A DNA stretch of 64,000 nucleotides from Gorillibacterium massiliense (GCF_000455485.1 NZ_CBQR020000025.1:1-64000); one strand, 5' to 3'. Positions 1-9,197 are shown, counted from the first letter of the stretch. Numbers and translations: made by a program. The notes: generated by a model not told the origin, from the sequence alone.

Positions 1-2
1 GT

Positions 3-137
3 TTCCATGGCGGCGATTTGTTTGAAGTAGTGAAACTGTATGAATCCCTTAACTTGCAAGAGGTCAACGCTTTTCTTCAGGAGCATTTTAAATGGGACCG
101 CTTGGCTGTTTCTCTTTTAAAAAAGGAGACTCCATGA
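3..137 (+). CDS. ymfH: C-terminal end of a YmfH-like M16 family peptidase (partial)
   Basis: Only the last 44 codons are in the window, ending LAVSLLKKETP at a TGA that overlaps the ATG of the next gene (ATGA arrangement). No catalytic motif is visible in this tail. The assignment rests on position: in Bacillus and relatives the zinc-peptidase-like genes ymfF and ymfH lie directly upstream of ymfI-ymfJ-ymfK-ymfM, which is exactly what follows here. The frame is open from base 3 and the tail has ordinary protein composition. The overlap indicates translational coupling to ymfI. Confidence 0.6.
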   Translation, partial: FHGGDLFEVVKLYESLNLQEVNAFLQEHFKWDRLAVSLLKKETP

Positions 138-883
138 CCCGCCCTTTTCCCGAGCAAACGGTTTTGATTACCGGTGCAAGCCGTGGGATCGGCGCCGCCA
201 TTGCCGAGCGGTTTGCAACGGTTGGCATGAATATCGTCATCCATTACCAGAGCTCCCATGAGGGAGCGAATGAAACCGCACGCCGGTGTACCGCCCTTGG
301 GGCTAATGTTATGACGGTCAGCGCAGATATTCGGGTAAAGAGCGAGATCCTTCGTATGAAGGAAAGGCTGGCCGATCACGGCTTTATTCCCGATATCGTC
401 ATTAATAATGCAGGGGTATCCCAATACGGATTGTTTACGGATTTGAGCGAGGATGAATGGGATCATGTGCTGGATATCAATTTGAAGGGCGCCTACATGG
501 TTACACAGGCGTTTCTCGATACGATGATCAGCCGGAAGTATGGGCGCATTGTCAATGTTTCCTCTATCTGGGGGACGGCAGGCGCTTCCTGCGAGGTCGC
601 TTATTCCGCTTCCAAAGGCGGCTTGAATGCCCTGACCAAGGCGCTGGCCAAAGAGCTGGCGCCTTCCGGCATTACTGTGAACGCTGTCGCTCCAGGCCCC
701 GTCGATACCGATATGATGGCCGGCTTCAGCACCGAAGAAAAAGAAGCGCTAGAGCGGGAGATACCTGCTGGACGTTTTGCTCGACCCGATGAAATTGCCT
801 CTCTGGTCTATTACTTATCCCTTCCGGAGTCCGGATACATAACGGGGCAGATTGTCGGCGCAAACGGCGGATATTCAACTTGA
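134..883 (+). CDS. ymfI: SDR-family reductase YmfI (probable EF-P 5-aminopentanone reductase)
   Basis: A 249-residue short-chain dehydrogenase/reductase. The N-terminal Rossmann motif TGASRGIG, the NNAG motif near residue 90 and the catalytic YSASK (Tyr-x-x-x-Lys) near residue 155 are intact, as is the PGPVDTDM segment after the active site. In B. subtilis YmfI reduces the 5-aminopentanone group on elongation factor P, and the gene occupies the same position between ymfH and ymfJ. I chose ATG 134, which overlaps the upstream stop and has AAAAGGAG upstream; the frame is open back to 92 but that start has no ribosome site. A generic FabG-type ketoreductase is the alternative; gene order favours YmfI. 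Confidence 0.85.
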   Translation: MTRPFPEQTVLITGASRGIGAAIAERFATVGMNIVIHYQSSHEGANETARRCTALGANVMTVSADIRVKSEILRMKERLADHGFIPDIVINNAGVSQYGLFTDLSEDEWDHVLDINLKGAYMVTQAFLDTMISRKYGRIVNVSSIWGTAGASCEVAYSASKGGLNALTKALAKELAPSGITVNAVAPGPVDTDMMAGFSTEEKEALEREIPAGRFARPDEIASLVYYLSLPESGYITGQIVGANGGYST

Positions 884-975
884 CATAAGATGGACAAGGC
901 GCCACCTTGAATAGCGGGAGATGCGGCAGGCCACACTAAGGAAGATATAAAATCACTTCCAAGGAGGAACCTAAC

Positions 976-1221
976 GTGGCAACCGTGTTGGAATCATACG
1001 CAAAATGGAAGAAGTTTCTATCCGAACGGGTAAGCGCAGCGGAACGCAGCGGAATGAGCGAAGAAACCATCATTAAGATGGCAAAAGAAATCGGCGATTT
1101 TCTCGCCTCCAAAATCGATCCCCAAAATAAAGAAGAAGGCGTGCTGAAGGAACTTTGGGAAGCGGCGGATGAAGAGGAAAAGAAAGTTTTGGCCAAGGTC
1201 ATTTTTAGAACCGTGAGCTGA
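976..1221 (+). CDS. ymfJ: YmfJ, DUF3243 family protein
   Basis: An 81-residue, charged, mostly helical protein starting MATVLESYAKWKKFL. Length and position match YmfJ (DUF3243), a small conserved Bacillales protein with no established function. The start is GTG 976 behind a near-perfect AAGGAGGA. It has no signal peptide or membrane segment. It closes the first transcription unit of the window, being followed by a clear hairpin terminator. Confidence 0.8.
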   Translation: MATVLESYAKWKKFLSERVSAAERSGMSEETIIKMAKEIGDFLASKIDPQNKEEGVLKELWEAADEEEKKVLAKVIFRTVS

Positions 1222-1234
1222 CCGTTTCCATTGC

Positions 1235-1260
1235 AAAACCTCCTTAGTGGAGGTTTTTCT
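1235..1260 (+). terminator. Rho-independent terminator after ymfJ
   Basis: AAAACCTCC, loop TTAG, then GGAGGTTTTT: a 9-bp stem running into a T tract. Confidence 0.85.
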
Positions 1261-1422
1261 TTTTATTGAAATCACTGGAATAATGGTAAAATATAGCGTA
1301 ATAGCCGATCTTTTCGAAAACTCCTTCTATATATTGGTTTGGGGTGTAGCTATTGAAGGTTCATGGCTTATCTTGTAGAATATTAACGAACGGATATGTC
1401 TGGAAAATATGGAGCGTACAAA

Positions 1423-2187
1423 ATGGAACCGAAACAATGGTATATGGAATATAAAATTCATAAGAACCGCCCTGGCCTTCTCGGGGATATCGCTTCGCTT
1501 ATGGGCATGCTGGAAATCAACATTATCACCATCAATGGCGTAGAAGACCGCACCCGAGGTATGCTGCTGCAAACCACTGATGAAGAAAAGATCGAATTAT
1601 TGGGTAAGTTACTAAAAAAGGTAGACAATATTACCGTCAATGCCCTGCGCGAACCGAAACTGGTGGATATACTTGCAGTGCGGCACGGAAGATACATAGA
1701 GCGTGATTCCGACGATGAAAAAACATTTCGCTTCACCCGGGACGAGCTGGGGCTTTTAGTCGACTTCCTCGGTGAACTTTTTAAGCGGGATGGCAATCAT
1801 GTGATCGGGCTTAGAGGGATGCCGCGGGTCGGTAAAACCGAGTCGATCATTGCGGGGAGCGTTTGCGCCAGCAAACATTGGACCTTCGTTTCCTCCACCC
1901 TTTTGCGGCAGACGGTACGAAGCCAGCTTTCCGAGGATGAAATGAACCCGAACAATCTCTTTATCATTGACGGGATCGTTTCCACCATCCGCTCCAACGA
2001 TAAGCATTTCGCTTTGCTTCAAGATATTATGGCGGCTCCTTCTACGAAGGTGATCGAGCACCCGGATATTTTTATTCGGGAGTCGGAGTATGACTACTCC
2101 ATCTTTGACGTGATCGTCGAGCTCAGGAATACTCCGGACGAGGTTATTTCCTATGAAGGCTTGGCGGAGCAATATGAAGGGTTTTGA
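1423..2187 (+). CDS. ymfK: YmfK, DUF3388 family protein with ACT-like N-terminus
   Basis: A 254-residue protein beginning MEPKQWYMEYKIHKNRPG. The first 75 residues (GLLGDIASLMGMLEINIITI and onwards) resemble an ACT/small-molecule-binding fold. The remainder contains GLRGMPRVGKTESI, which looks like a degenerate P-loop, and a following segment LFIIDGIV. It is syntenic with B. subtilis ymfK, whose function is not known. ATG 1423 has GGAGCG six bases upstream; an in-frame ATG at 1396 would add nine residues but lacks a ribosome site. Confidence 0.8.
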   Translation: MEPKQWYMEYKIHKNRPGLLGDIASLMGMLEINIITINGVEDRTRGMLLQTTDEEKIELLGKLLKKVDNITVNALREPKLVDILAVRHGRYIERDSDDEKTFRFTRDELGLLVDFLGELFKRDGNHVIGLRGMPRVGKTESIIAGSVCASKHWTFVSSTLLRQTVRSQLSEDEMNPNNLFIIDGIVSTIRSNDKHFALLQDIMAAPSTKVIEHPDIFIRESEYDYSIFDVIVELRNTPDEVISYEGLAEQYEGF

Positions 2188-2235
2188 TGAGCCCCATAAA
2201 CGGGGATCAAAGAGGGATGAATTGGAGGTGACGAA

Positions 2236-3111
2236 GTGTTCGAATTAGGTCAAATGCTGAAACAAGCTAGAATAGAGCGGGGCATAAGCATCGAGGATTT
2301 GCAGGAATCAACGAAAATTCGCAAGAGATATTTGGAAGCTATCGAGGAAGGCAACTTTAAAGTGCTTCCGGGCAATTTCTATGTTCGGGCATTTATCAAG
2401 AGTTATGCAGAAGCCGTCGGATTAAACCCAAGCGAAGTTTTGGGCATGTACAAAAACGTGATTCCCAACGCCACGGCGGAACCCGCGGAAGAAACGGTAC
2501 TGCGTCGTACCCGATCGAAATCCAAGATGTCCCCTGACCGTAAGAGTACATGGATCACCGGAATCATTCTGTGGGCTTTCCTCATTTTGATTCTGGGAAT
2601 CCTCTATTATATTATTACCAGCAACTCCAATCGAGGCAGCGGAGACCTGGTGGATACCGGCAAGCACATCACCAATAAAACGCCGGGGCCAAGCTCACTG
2701 GCTACCTCAAGCGTATCTCCCAGCCTGACCCCAACGCCAACGCCTACTCCGACGCCAACACCAACGCCAACAGCGACGGTAACCTTCACGGAAACTGTCG
2801 GGAAAGTGGATCATTATTTGGTTAGCGGCGGCAACGGAAGCATGGTTCTCGTTTTGAACATCAAGGATGCTGATTGCTGGGTGCAGGTTTCCAAAGTTGT
2901 CGACGGTAAAAAACAAACGATTTACACCCATACGATGAGTTCGGGAGACTCCCAAACTTTCGAATCAGCCGATCCGCTCTACGTGAACCTTGGCTTCGGC
3001 AAAGCCGCGGAAATCACCGTTAATGATATTCCCGTACAATTAAAGGGCTCAAGCGGCTCGGAAAAATACCAATTCGATTTGGAACAAGGGAGTGCGACGA
3101 ATGGCCAGTGA
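2236..3111 (+). CDS. rodZ: RodZ-like cell-shape protein (YmfM): HTH, one TM, DUF4115
   Basis: 291 residues in the RodZ order: an Xre-type helix-turn-helix (residues 1-75, [20 protein letters not shown]), a basic linker, a single membrane segment (about 106-128), an extracellular Pro-Thr linker (164-180, alternating TP), and a C-terminal DUF4115 beta domain (about 190-285). RodZ links the MreB cytoskeleton to the elongation machinery at the membrane. GTG 2236 is preceded by TTGGAGGTG. It overlaps yajQ by 11 bases. The Pro-Thr linker is encoded by a near-perfect hexanucleotide tandem repeat and so is likely to vary in length between strains. Confidence 0.88.
   Translation: MFELGQMLKQARIERGISIEDLQESTKIRKRYLEAIEEGNFKVLPGNFYVRAFIKSYAEAVGLNPSEVLGMYKNVIPNATAEPAEETVLRRTRSKSKMSPDRKSTWITGIILWAFLILILGILYYIITSNSNRGSGDLVDTGKHITNKTPGPSSLATSSVSPSLTPTPTPTPTPTPTPTATVTFTETVGKVDHYLVSGGNGSMVLVLNIKDADCWVQVSKVVDGKKQTIYTHTMSSGDSQTFESADPLYVNLGFGKAAEITVNDIPVQLKGSSGSEKYQFDLEQGSATNGQ
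2728..2775 (+). repeat. CCAACG-type hexamer tandem repeat in rodZ
   Basis: About eight copies of a six-base unit (CCAACG, with CCTACT/CCGACG variants) coding for alternating Thr-Pro. It lies wholly within rodZ and preserves the frame. Confidence 0.85.
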
Positions 3112-3592
3112 TAGCTCGTTCGATATCGTTTCGAAATTTGACATGCAGGAGCTGAACAATGCTCTGAACCAAGCGGAACGGGAACTGGAAACCCGCTTCG
3201 ACTTCAAGGGTAGCAAAAGCTCCATCACCCTGGAAAAAGAAGAACTTGTCGTCCTCTCCGACGACGAGTTCAAGCTGCAGAACGTGCTTGATATTTTGTA
3301 CAGCAAAATGACCAAACGGGGATTATCCATCAAAAACCTCGACTTGGGTAAGGTTGAGCCGGCATCCTTGGGCACTGTTCGCCAGCGGATCAAGCTGAAG
3401 CAAGGCATCGGGCAGGATATGGCGAAGAAAATCAACGGCATTATCAAGGATTCCAAGCTGAAAGTATCCAGCCAGATCCAAGGCGATCAAATTCGCGTAA
3501 CCGGCAAAAGCCGGGACGATTTGCAAAAAGTGATCCAGCTGTTGAATCAGGCCGAACTTCCTCTGGAACTCCAGTACACCAACTATCGTTAA
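3101..3592 (+). CDS. yajQ: YajQ family cyclic-di-GMP-binding protein
   Basis: 163 residues beginning [20 protein letters not shown], the characteristic YajQ N-terminus, and containing the paired half-ferredoxin-like domains of the family ([20 protein letters not shown] in the middle). The family binds nucleotides, and some members bind cyclic di-GMP. ATG 3101 lies inside the end of rodZ, so translation is probably coupled. A nested hairpin follows. Confidence 0.85.
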   Translation: MASDSSFDIVSKFDMQELNNALNQAERELETRFDFKGSKSSITLEKEELVVLSDDEFKLQNVLDILYSKMTKRGLSIKNLDLGKVEPASLGTVRQRIKLKQGIGQDMAKKINGIIKDSKLKVSSQIQGDQIRVTGKSRDDLQKVIQLLNQAELPLELQYTNYR

Positions 3593-3614
3593 GCGGTCTC
3601 CGCGAGCCGCAGAT

Positions 3615-3661
3615 AACCCTTTGCCAAAGGCCGAAAAGCCTTATCCGGCAGAGGGTTTTGC
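3615..3661 (+). terminator. Probable terminator after yajQ
   Basis: AACCCTTTGCC pairs with GGCAGAGGGTT (one mismatch), with a smaller AAGGC/GCCTT hairpin inside the loop and TTTT following. The T tract is short. Confidence 0.55.
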
Positions 3662-3664
3662 GCT

Positions 3665-3694
3665 TTGACACGACCATTTGCGTTAGAGTATACT
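3665..3694 (+). promoter_or_regulatory. Sigma-A promoter for rimO-pgsA
   Basis: TTGACA, an 18-base spacer and TATACT, about 60 bases before the rimO start and directly after the yajQ terminator. Confidence 0.75.
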
Positions 3695-3757
3695 TGTTAG
3701 GAATATAAGCCAAATGTACGGACAAAAACGCATGGACAGCAATGGAGGCTTTTTTTT

Positions 3758-5086
3758 ATGACGGAAAAAATAAAAGTGGTTACGCTGGGCTGCGAGAAGA
3801 ATCTTGTCGACTCGGAGATTATGTCCGGACTTATCCACGAAAGAGGCTACGAGCTGACGGAGGAGAAGGAAGAAGCGACAGTCATCATCGTCAACACCTG
3901 CGGCTTCATCGACGCGGCGAAAGAAGAATCCGTCAATACGATTCTTGACATGGCCGATCTGAAAAACACCGCGAATTTGAAGGCACTAATCGTTTCCGGT
4001 TGTTTAACCCAACGCTATAAGGAACAACTGATGAAGGAGATGCCGGAGATTGACGGAATCGTCGGAACCGGTGATTTTCACCATATTACGGACATTGTGG
4101 ACAAAGCTTTAGCCGGCCGCAAGCCGGTGATGGTGGGGAATCCGATATTCAACTACGAGCAGAAGCTTCCCCGTCGACTTTCTACTCCGCGCTATACTGC
4201 CTACCTGAAAATAGCCGAGGGCTGCGACAACGCCTGTACGTTCTGCAGCATTCCGATTATGCGGGGAAAATTCCGCAGCCGCACCATCGAATCCATCGTA
4301 AGTGAGGCGGAAGATTTAGCAGCGCAGGGTGTCAAAGAAGTGAGTTTGATCGCCCAGGATTCCACCAATTACGGCTCAGACCTTTATGGCGAGCTCAAGC
4401 TTCCTGAGCTTCTGCAGCGGGTTAGTGAAGTGGAGGGAATCGCTTGGGTGAGGCTGCACTATGCTTATCCCGGCTTTTTTACAGATGAATTAATCGAACT
4501 TATCGCGACCAATCCGAAAATATGCAAGTATATCGATATGCCTTTGCAGCATAGCGAGGATCGAATCCTGAAACGGATGCGCCGCCCTGGGCGCCAGCAG
4601 GATGCTAAGGAATTGATTCTGAAGATCCGCGCTCGCATTCCCGATGTATCCCTTCGGACGTCCATCATCGTCGGCTTTCCCGGTGAAACGGAAGAGGATT
4701 TCTCCAATTTGATGGAGTTTGTAAAGGAAATAAAGTTTGACCGGCTAGGCGTATTTACGTATTCGCCGGAAGAAGAGACGCCTGCTGTGCGGCTGCCGGA
4801 TCAAGTCCCAGACGATGTCAAAGAGTACCGGGCCAACACCTTGATGGAGCTTCAGCGGGTAATCGCCCAGGAGCGGAACGGCGAGAAAATCGGCAAAGTC
4901 CTGGACGTTCTTTTGGAACGTTACGATGGCCGCAACGATGTGTACATCGGCCGTTCGCAGCACGATGCGCCGGAGATCGACGGCGAGGTTTTCGTGACGG
5001 GAAGCAACAAAGGAATTGGGGAGATATCCAAGGTGAGAATCACTCACTCTTTTGATTTTGACCTGTCTGGGGAGGAAATTGCATGA
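3758..5086 (+). CDS. rimO: Ribosomal protein uS12 methylthiotransferase RimO
   Basis: 442 residues in the methylthiotransferase order: N-terminal UPF0004 domain with its three cluster cysteines (C12, C48, C82; LGCEKNLVDSE and NTCGFI), a radical-SAM domain with CDNACTFC (C156, C160, C163), and a C-terminal TRAM domain. RimO adds a methylthio group to a conserved aspartate of ribosomal protein S12. LGCEKNLVDSE is typical of RimO rather than MiaB; a MiaB paralogue lies at 17203. ATG 3758 has GGAGG upstream. The stop overlaps the pgsA start. Confidence 0.92.
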   Translation: MTEKIKVVTLGCEKNLVDSEIMSGLIHERGYELTEEKEEATVIIVNTCGFIDAAKEESVNTILDMADLKNTANLKALIVSGCLTQRYKEQLMKEMPEIDGIVGTGDFHHITDIVDKALAGRKPVMVGNPIFNYEQKLPRRLSTPRYTAYLKIAEGCDNACTFCSIPIMRGKFRSRTIESIVSEAEDLAAQGVKEVSLIAQDSTNYGSDLYGELKLPELLQRVSEVEGIAWVRLHYAYPGFFTDELIELIATNPKICKYIDMPLQHSEDRILKRMRRPGRQQDAKELILKIRARIPDVSLRTSIIVGFPGETEEDFSNLMEFVKEIKFDRLGVFTYSPEEETPAVRLPDQVPDDVKEYRANTLMELQRVIAQERNGEKIGKVLDVLLERYDGRNDVYIGRSQHDAPEIDGEVFVTGSNKGIGEISKVRITHSFDFDLSGEEIA

Positions 5087-5664
5087 ATTTGCCCAACAAA
5101 ATTACACTGGCCCGGATTTTCCTGGTGCCGATCATCGTGATTTTTCTCGTCGTCCAATTGGATTTCGGGAAACTCTTGATTGACGACTACAGCATTACTG
5201 TCAATCAGATCATCGGAACCTTGATATTTATTATTGCGGCAAGTACGGATAGCCTGGACGGTTACATCGCCCGAAAAAACAAACTGGTCACCAATCTAGG
5301 CAAACTGCTGGATCCCCTCGCCGATAAACTGCTGGTGACGGCTGTGCTGATCTGTCTTGTCGAACTGGGCAAATTGCCAAGCTGGATGGCCATCATCATC
5401 ATCAGCCGCGAGTGGGCGGTGACGATGCTGCGGCAGATCGCAGCCCTTGACGGGGTTGCGCTGGCTGCGAGCAAATGGGGCAAATGGAAGACGGCGACGC
5501 AGATTACCGCCATCATTGCCATGCTCATCAACAACTTCCCATTCACATTCATTGGATTTCGCTTCGACCTGGTGGCCATGTGGGCAGCTACGCTCATCAC
5601 CATCTATTCCGGGATCGACTATTTCGTCAAGAACAAGCACATTATCAACCATACGGAAAAATAA
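5083..5664 (+). CDS. pgsA: CDP-diacylglycerol-glycerol-3-phosphate 3-phosphatidyltransferase
   Basis: A 193-residue membrane protein with about five hydrophobic segments. The CDP-alcohol phosphatidyltransferase signature D-x2-DG-x2-AR-x8-G-x3-D-x3-D is complete in DSLDGYIARKNKLVTNLGKL and the following LDPLADK. PgsA makes phosphatidylglycerol phosphate, the committed step to phosphatidylglycerol. Position between rimO and cinA matches other Firmicutes. ATG 5083 overlaps the rimO stop by four bases. Confidence 0.93.
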   Translation: MNLPNKITLARIFLVPIIVIFLVVQLDFGKLLIDDYSITVNQIIGTLIFIIAASTDSLDGYIARKNKLVTNLGKLLDPLADKLLVTAVLICLVELGKLPSWMAIIIISREWAVTMLRQIAALDGVALAASKWGKWKTATQITAIIAMLINNFPFTFIGFRFDLVAMWAATLITIYSGIDYFVKNKHIINHTEK

Positions 5665-5685
5665 CCGAAACAACCGGAATAACCT

Positions 5686-5735
5686 TCCTCTTTCCCAACC
5701 TTGACCTCGGCGGTCGGAAGGAAAGAGGATTTTTA
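5686..5735 (+). terminator. Terminator after pgsA
   Basis: TCCTCTTTCC pairs with GGAAAGAGGA across a 24-base loop, followed by TTTTTATT. Confidence 0.7.
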
Positions 5736-5815
5736 TTACGATATAGAAAAGCATAAACTTCGGAGCATCAGTTTTTCTTATATAAACCGTCTTTATCGGA
5801 TGAGGGGGACTTGCC

Positions 5816-7060
5816 ATGAAGGCAGAATTGATTGCAGTTGGAACCGAGCTTTTATTGGGTCAGATCGTGAATAGCAACGCACAATTTCTTTCGCAGCAAT
5901 GCGCCATTCACGGCATTGACGTCTATTTTCAAACCGTTGTTGGGGATAATCCCGCAAGACTGAGACAGGCACTGGAAATTGCCCGCAGCCGAGCGGATTT
6001 GGTGCTGTGTACGGGCGGGTTAGGCCCGACTCAAGATGACTTGACCAAAGACGTGCTGGCCGACTTTCTTGGCAAAAAGCTAGTGGTCCATGAGCCGTCG
6101 ATGGATAAAATCACCTCCTGGTTTAAGGAACGTGGCCAGGTGATGGTGGAGAGCAATGCTCGACAAGCGCTGCTTCTAGAAGATAGCGACGCACTTATGA
6201 ACGACAACGGGATGGCGGTCGGGTTGGCTATGACGGATCAGGGCACCCGGTATATGCTCCTTCCCGGGCCTCCCAAAGAGATGAAGCCGATGTTTTTGGA
6301 TCATGGGCTTCCTTGGTTAAAGGGTGTCATGGGTGACAAAGCTCCGCTCTATTCGATCATGTTGAAGTTTGCCGGGATTGGAGAATCGGCATTGGAGCAT
6401 CGCCTTCTGGATCTCATTTCGGCTCAAGGAGAAGTGACTATCGCCCCTTATGCCAAAGAAGGGGAAGTGACCATTCGGTTGACGACCCGCGCGCGTTCCC
6501 AGGAAGAGGCAGACAGACGGATGGCGGGTGCGCTGGTGGAGATTCGTGAACGACTTGGCGAACATTTGTTTGCCGAAGAGGATATTTCCATTGAAGAAGC
6601 GGTGTTCCGGTTGCTTGCACGCAGGCAAGCTACCTTGTCCGCAGCAGAAAGCTGCACAGGGGGACTGTTGTCGGATCTGCTCACGACGCTGCCGGGCATC
6701 TCCGCCCATTTTCGCGGCGGGGTCGTCAGCTATTCCAACGAGCTTAAACATGCGCTTCTGGACGTGCCTCTCGCTCTCTTGGAAGGCCCTGGAGCACCGG
6801 GAGCGATCAGTCCGGAGACGGCTCGGGCCATGGCCGAAGGCATGCTGAAGCGGGCAGGTACGGATTATGCCGTATCGGCAACAGGTGTAGCCGGTCCTGA
6901 TCCTTCCGAAGGCAAACCTGTCGGTCTGGTTTATTTCGGAATCGCCAGCAAGGAGGCGGAGACGGAAGTGATCGAAGCCCGTTTCTCCGGTAACCGGGAA
7001 ACGATTAAGCTGAAGGCGGTCAAGTCGGTCCTTTATCATTTGTGGAGAAGGCTCAAGTAA
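5816..7060 (+). CDS. cinA: CinA-like protein (MoaB-like domain plus nicotinamide-nucleotide amidase domain)
   Basis: 414 residues. The N-terminal half is the MoaB/MogA-like molybdopterin-binding fold (AVGTELLLGQIVNSN, CTGGLGPTQDD). The C-terminal domain from about residue 260 is the CinA_C amidase (LSAAESCTGGLLSDLLT, ATGVAGP), which deamidates nicotinamide mononucleotide in pyridine-nucleotide recycling. It lies immediately upstream of recA, as in many Firmicutes, but a strong terminator and a separate recA promoter follow. ATG 5816 has GAGGGGG upstream. Confidence 0.9.
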   Translation: MKAELIAVGTELLLGQIVNSNAQFLSQQCAIHGIDVYFQTVVGDNPARLRQALEIARSRADLVLCTGGLGPTQDDLTKDVLADFLGKKLVVHEPSMDKITSWFKERGQVMVESNARQALLLEDSDALMNDNGMAVGLAMTDQGTRYMLLPGPPKEMKPMFLDHGLPWLKGVMGDKAPLYSIMLKFAGIGESALEHRLLDLISAQGEVTIAPYAKEGEVTIRLTTRARSQEEADRRMAGALVEIRERLGEHLFAEEDISIEEAVFRLLARRQATLSAAESCTGGLLSDLLTTLPGISAHFRGGVVSYSNELKHALLDVPLALLEGPGAPGAISPETARAMAEGMLKRAGTDYAVSATGVAGPDPSEGKPVGLVYFGIASKEAETEVIEARFSGNRETIKLKAVKSVLYHLWRRLK

Positions 7061-7169
7061 CGGCTTAAGGCGCTATAGCACAGCAATATACTAAGGACAA
7101 TAGCGTAGAAAACGGTTGCCGAATCAGTGGTAGCGGGTTATAATGAAAGCAGCCAAATTGCGCGGAAGC

Positions 7170-7206
7170 ACCGCAACGAAAGAATACTCTTTTGTTGCGG
7201 TTTTTG
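7170..7206 (+). terminator. Strong terminator between cinA and recA
   Basis: ACCGCAACGAAAGA pairs with TCTTTTGTTGCGGT, tail TTTTTG; stem of about 13 pairs. Confidence 0.85.
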
Positions 7207-7223
7207 TTTGGAACAATATTTTA

Positions 7224-7237
7224 CGAATATATGTTCG
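7224..7237 (+). promoter_or_regulatory. LexA (SOS) operator upstream of recA
   Basis: CGAATATATGTTCG, one base off the Gram-positive LexA consensus CGAAC-N4-GTTCG. It ends eight bases before the recA -35 element. Confidence 0.85.
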
Positions 7238-7245
7238 TAAAACGC

Positions 7246-7274
7246 TTGGCAAACGGCCAGAAATGAAGTAAAAT
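7246..7274 (+). promoter_or_regulatory. recA promoter
   Basis: TTGGCA, a 17-base spacer and TAAAAT, directly downstream of the LexA box. Confidence 0.75.
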
Positions 7275-7305
7275 AAAACTATATTCGAAGAAGGATGTGG
7301 ACAAT

Positions 7306-8352
7306 TTGTCAGATCGTCGCGCTGCATTGGAAATGGCTTTGCGCAACATCGAAAAGCAATTCGGTAAGGGGTCCATCATGAAGCTGGGCGAATCCACGCA
7401 CATGCAGGTGGAAACCGTACCCAGCGGGTCTCTGGCTCTTGATATAGCCTTGGGAATCGGCGGCTTCCCGAGAGGGAGAATCATTGAAGTATACGGACCG
7501 GAGTCTTCAGGTAAGACGACCATCGCCCTTCACGCTATTGCCGAGGTACAAAAGGTCGGCGGACAAGCTGCCTTTATCGATGCCGAGCATGCCCTCGACC
7601 CGTCTTACGCCAGCAAGCTGGGTATCAATATTGACGAGTTGCTGCTGTCTCAGCCGGATACCGGCGAGCAAGCTCTTGAAATCGCCGAGGCCCTCGTTCG
7701 CAGCGGCGCGGTGGATATCATCGTCATTGACTCCGTTGCGGCTCTTGTACCTAAGGCGGAAATCGAAGGCGACATGGGGGATTCCCACGTTGGTCTGCAG
7801 GCACGTTTGATGTCTCAGGCACTTAGAAAGCTGTCCGGCGCGATCAACAAATCGAAGGTCATCGCCATCTTTATCAACCAACTGCGGGAGAAGGTCGGCG
7901 TCATGTTCGGCAACCCCGAAGTGACTCCGGGCGGACGGGCGCTGAAGTTCTACTCCTCCATCCGACTGGATGTGCGCCGGGTGGAATCCATTAAGCAGGG
8001 CAACGACATGATCGGCAACCGGACGAAGATCAAGGTCGTCAAGAACAAGATGGCTCCGCCATTCAAGCAAGCGGATGTCGACATGATGTACGGAGAAGGC
8101 ATCTCCAAGGAAGGCAGCCTGGTGGACATCGGTACCGAGATGGATATCGTGGACAAGAGTGGCGCCTGGTATTCCTTTGACGGCGAGCGATTGGGTCAAG
8201 GCCGCGAGAATGCCAAAGTATTTTTGAAGGAAAACAAGAAGATCGCAGAAATCATCGAGAAGAGGATTCGCGAAAACAGCAACTTATCAGCTTCTTCTGC
8301 AGCCGTTGTGGAGGACGACGAGGACGAGGATGAGTCTTCACTGTTTGAATAG
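7306..8352 (+). CDS. recA: Recombinase RecA
   Basis: 348 residues, full length for Bacillus-type RecA, with Walker [10 protein letters not shown], the Walker B segment [12 protein letters not shown], the DNA-binding loops and an acidic C-terminal tail (DDEDEDE). RecA catalyses strand exchange and triggers LexA self-cleavage. I chose TTG 7306, which gives [12 protein letters not shown], matching the family N-terminus, with AAGGA ten bases upstream. GTG 7297 would add three residues but leaves only two or three bases after the ribosome site. Own promoter and terminator, so it is monocistronic. Confidence 0.95.
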   Translation: MSDRRAALEMALRNIEKQFGKGSIMKLGESTHMQVETVPSGSLALDIALGIGGFPRGRIIEVYGPESSGKTTIALHAIAEVQKVGGQAAFIDAEHALDPSYASKLGINIDELLLSQPDTGEQALEIAEALVRSGAVDIIVIDSVAALVPKAEIEGDMGDSHVGLQARLMSQALRKLSGAINKSKVIAIFINQLREKVGVMFGNPEVTPGGRALKFYSSIRLDVRRVESIKQGNDMIGNRTKIKVVKNKMAPPFKQADVDMMYGEGISKEGSLVDIGTEMDIVDKSGAWYSFDGERLGQGRENAKVFLKENKKIAEIIEKRIRENSNLSASSAAVVEDDEDEDESSLFE

Positions 8353-8364
8353 ACCGGTTATGGG

Positions 8365-8397
8365 GACCCGCACCTTCCGAAGGTGCGGGTCTTTTGT
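8365..8397 (+). terminator. recA terminator
   Basis: GACCCGCACCTT, loop CCG, AAGGTGCGGGTC, then TTTTGTT: a perfect 12-bp stem. Confidence 0.9.
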
Positions 8398-8440
8398 TCA
8401 TTTGCTATGATGAGCTATGAATGTATAAGGTAGGAGAGGA

Positions 8441-9130
8441 ATGAGCTCTTTGGTAGACAACCAGGCGGAAGAGATCACGAAAGTGGAGCAGCAAAAGAGA
8501 AGCCGGCGCCGGTTTAATATCTATTTAAACGGCGATTACCGCTTTTCGGTCCATGAGGATCTCATGGTGAAACATCGGCTCCTTAAAGGTGAGTTCGTTG
8601 AACCGGAGCAGCTCACGGCGATTTTGTTGGAAGAAGAAAAGCACGGCGCCTATTTGAGCGCTCTTAAATATTTAGAAGCCCGCGCCCGATCGGAGAAGGA
8701 AGTGGCCCGCAGACTGAAGGAGAAGGGCTATGAACCGGAGCTTATCGCGACTACCATCGAGAAATTGAGAGAGCAGCAATATTTAAACGACGGCGAATTC
8801 GCCAGGCTTTGGGCGGCAGACCGGTTCGACTTGCAAAAAAAGGGACGCAAGTGGGTAGAGCAGGAACTGCAGCAGAAGGGTGTGGACAAGAATGAGATCG
8901 CCCGGGCTGTAGACCGATTGGATCCGGAGGAGGAATTCCGGAACGCTCTTGAGATTGGCGGGAAGAAATGGAGGCAACTGAGCGGCGAGCCCCGTGCGAA
9001 ACGTACTAAACTGTATGGTTTTTTGGCGCGGAGAGGATTTCCAAATGCTACCGTATCCCGGGTGGTTAAGCATTATGCCGGTGGATTCGAAGGGGAAGCC
9101 GAGGACGAATTGTGTACAAATGAAGATTGA
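8441..9130 (+). CDS. recX: RecA-modulating protein RecX
   Basis: 229 residues beginning with a basic segment (QQKRSRRRFNIYLNGDYRF), followed by the three-helix RecX repeats (KYLEARARSEKEVARRLKEKGY is the diagnostic stretch). RecX caps or disassembles RecA filaments. It has its own ribosome site (AGGAGAGGA before ATG 8441). The recA terminator lies between the two genes, so expression depends on read-through or on an unseen promoter. Confidence 0.88.
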   Translation: MSSLVDNQAEEITKVEQQKRSRRRFNIYLNGDYRFSVHEDLMVKHRLLKGEFVEPEQLTAILLEEEKHGAYLSALKYLEARARSEKEVARRLKEKGYEPELIATTIEKLREQQYLNDGEFARLWAADRFDLQKKGRKWVEQELQQKGVDKNEIARAVDRLDPEEEFRNALEIGGKKWRQLSGEPRAKRTKLYGFLARRGFPNATVSRVVKHYAGGFEGEAEDELCTNED

Positions 9131-9167
9131 ATGCGATCTTGGTTCAATCCCTGCAAAGTTCAATAAC

Positions 9168-9197
9168 TTGACAACATTCTTCTTATACGGATAAAAT
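9168..9197 (+). promoter_or_regulatory. rny promoter
   Basis: TTGACA, an 18-base spacer and TAAAAT. It implies a leader of about 200 bases before rny. Confidence 0.7.

Noticed and set aside
2728-2775. Short tandem repeat as a possible CRISPR or minisatellite element
   Set aside because: It is a six-base codon repeat (Thr-Pro) inside rodZ with no spacers.
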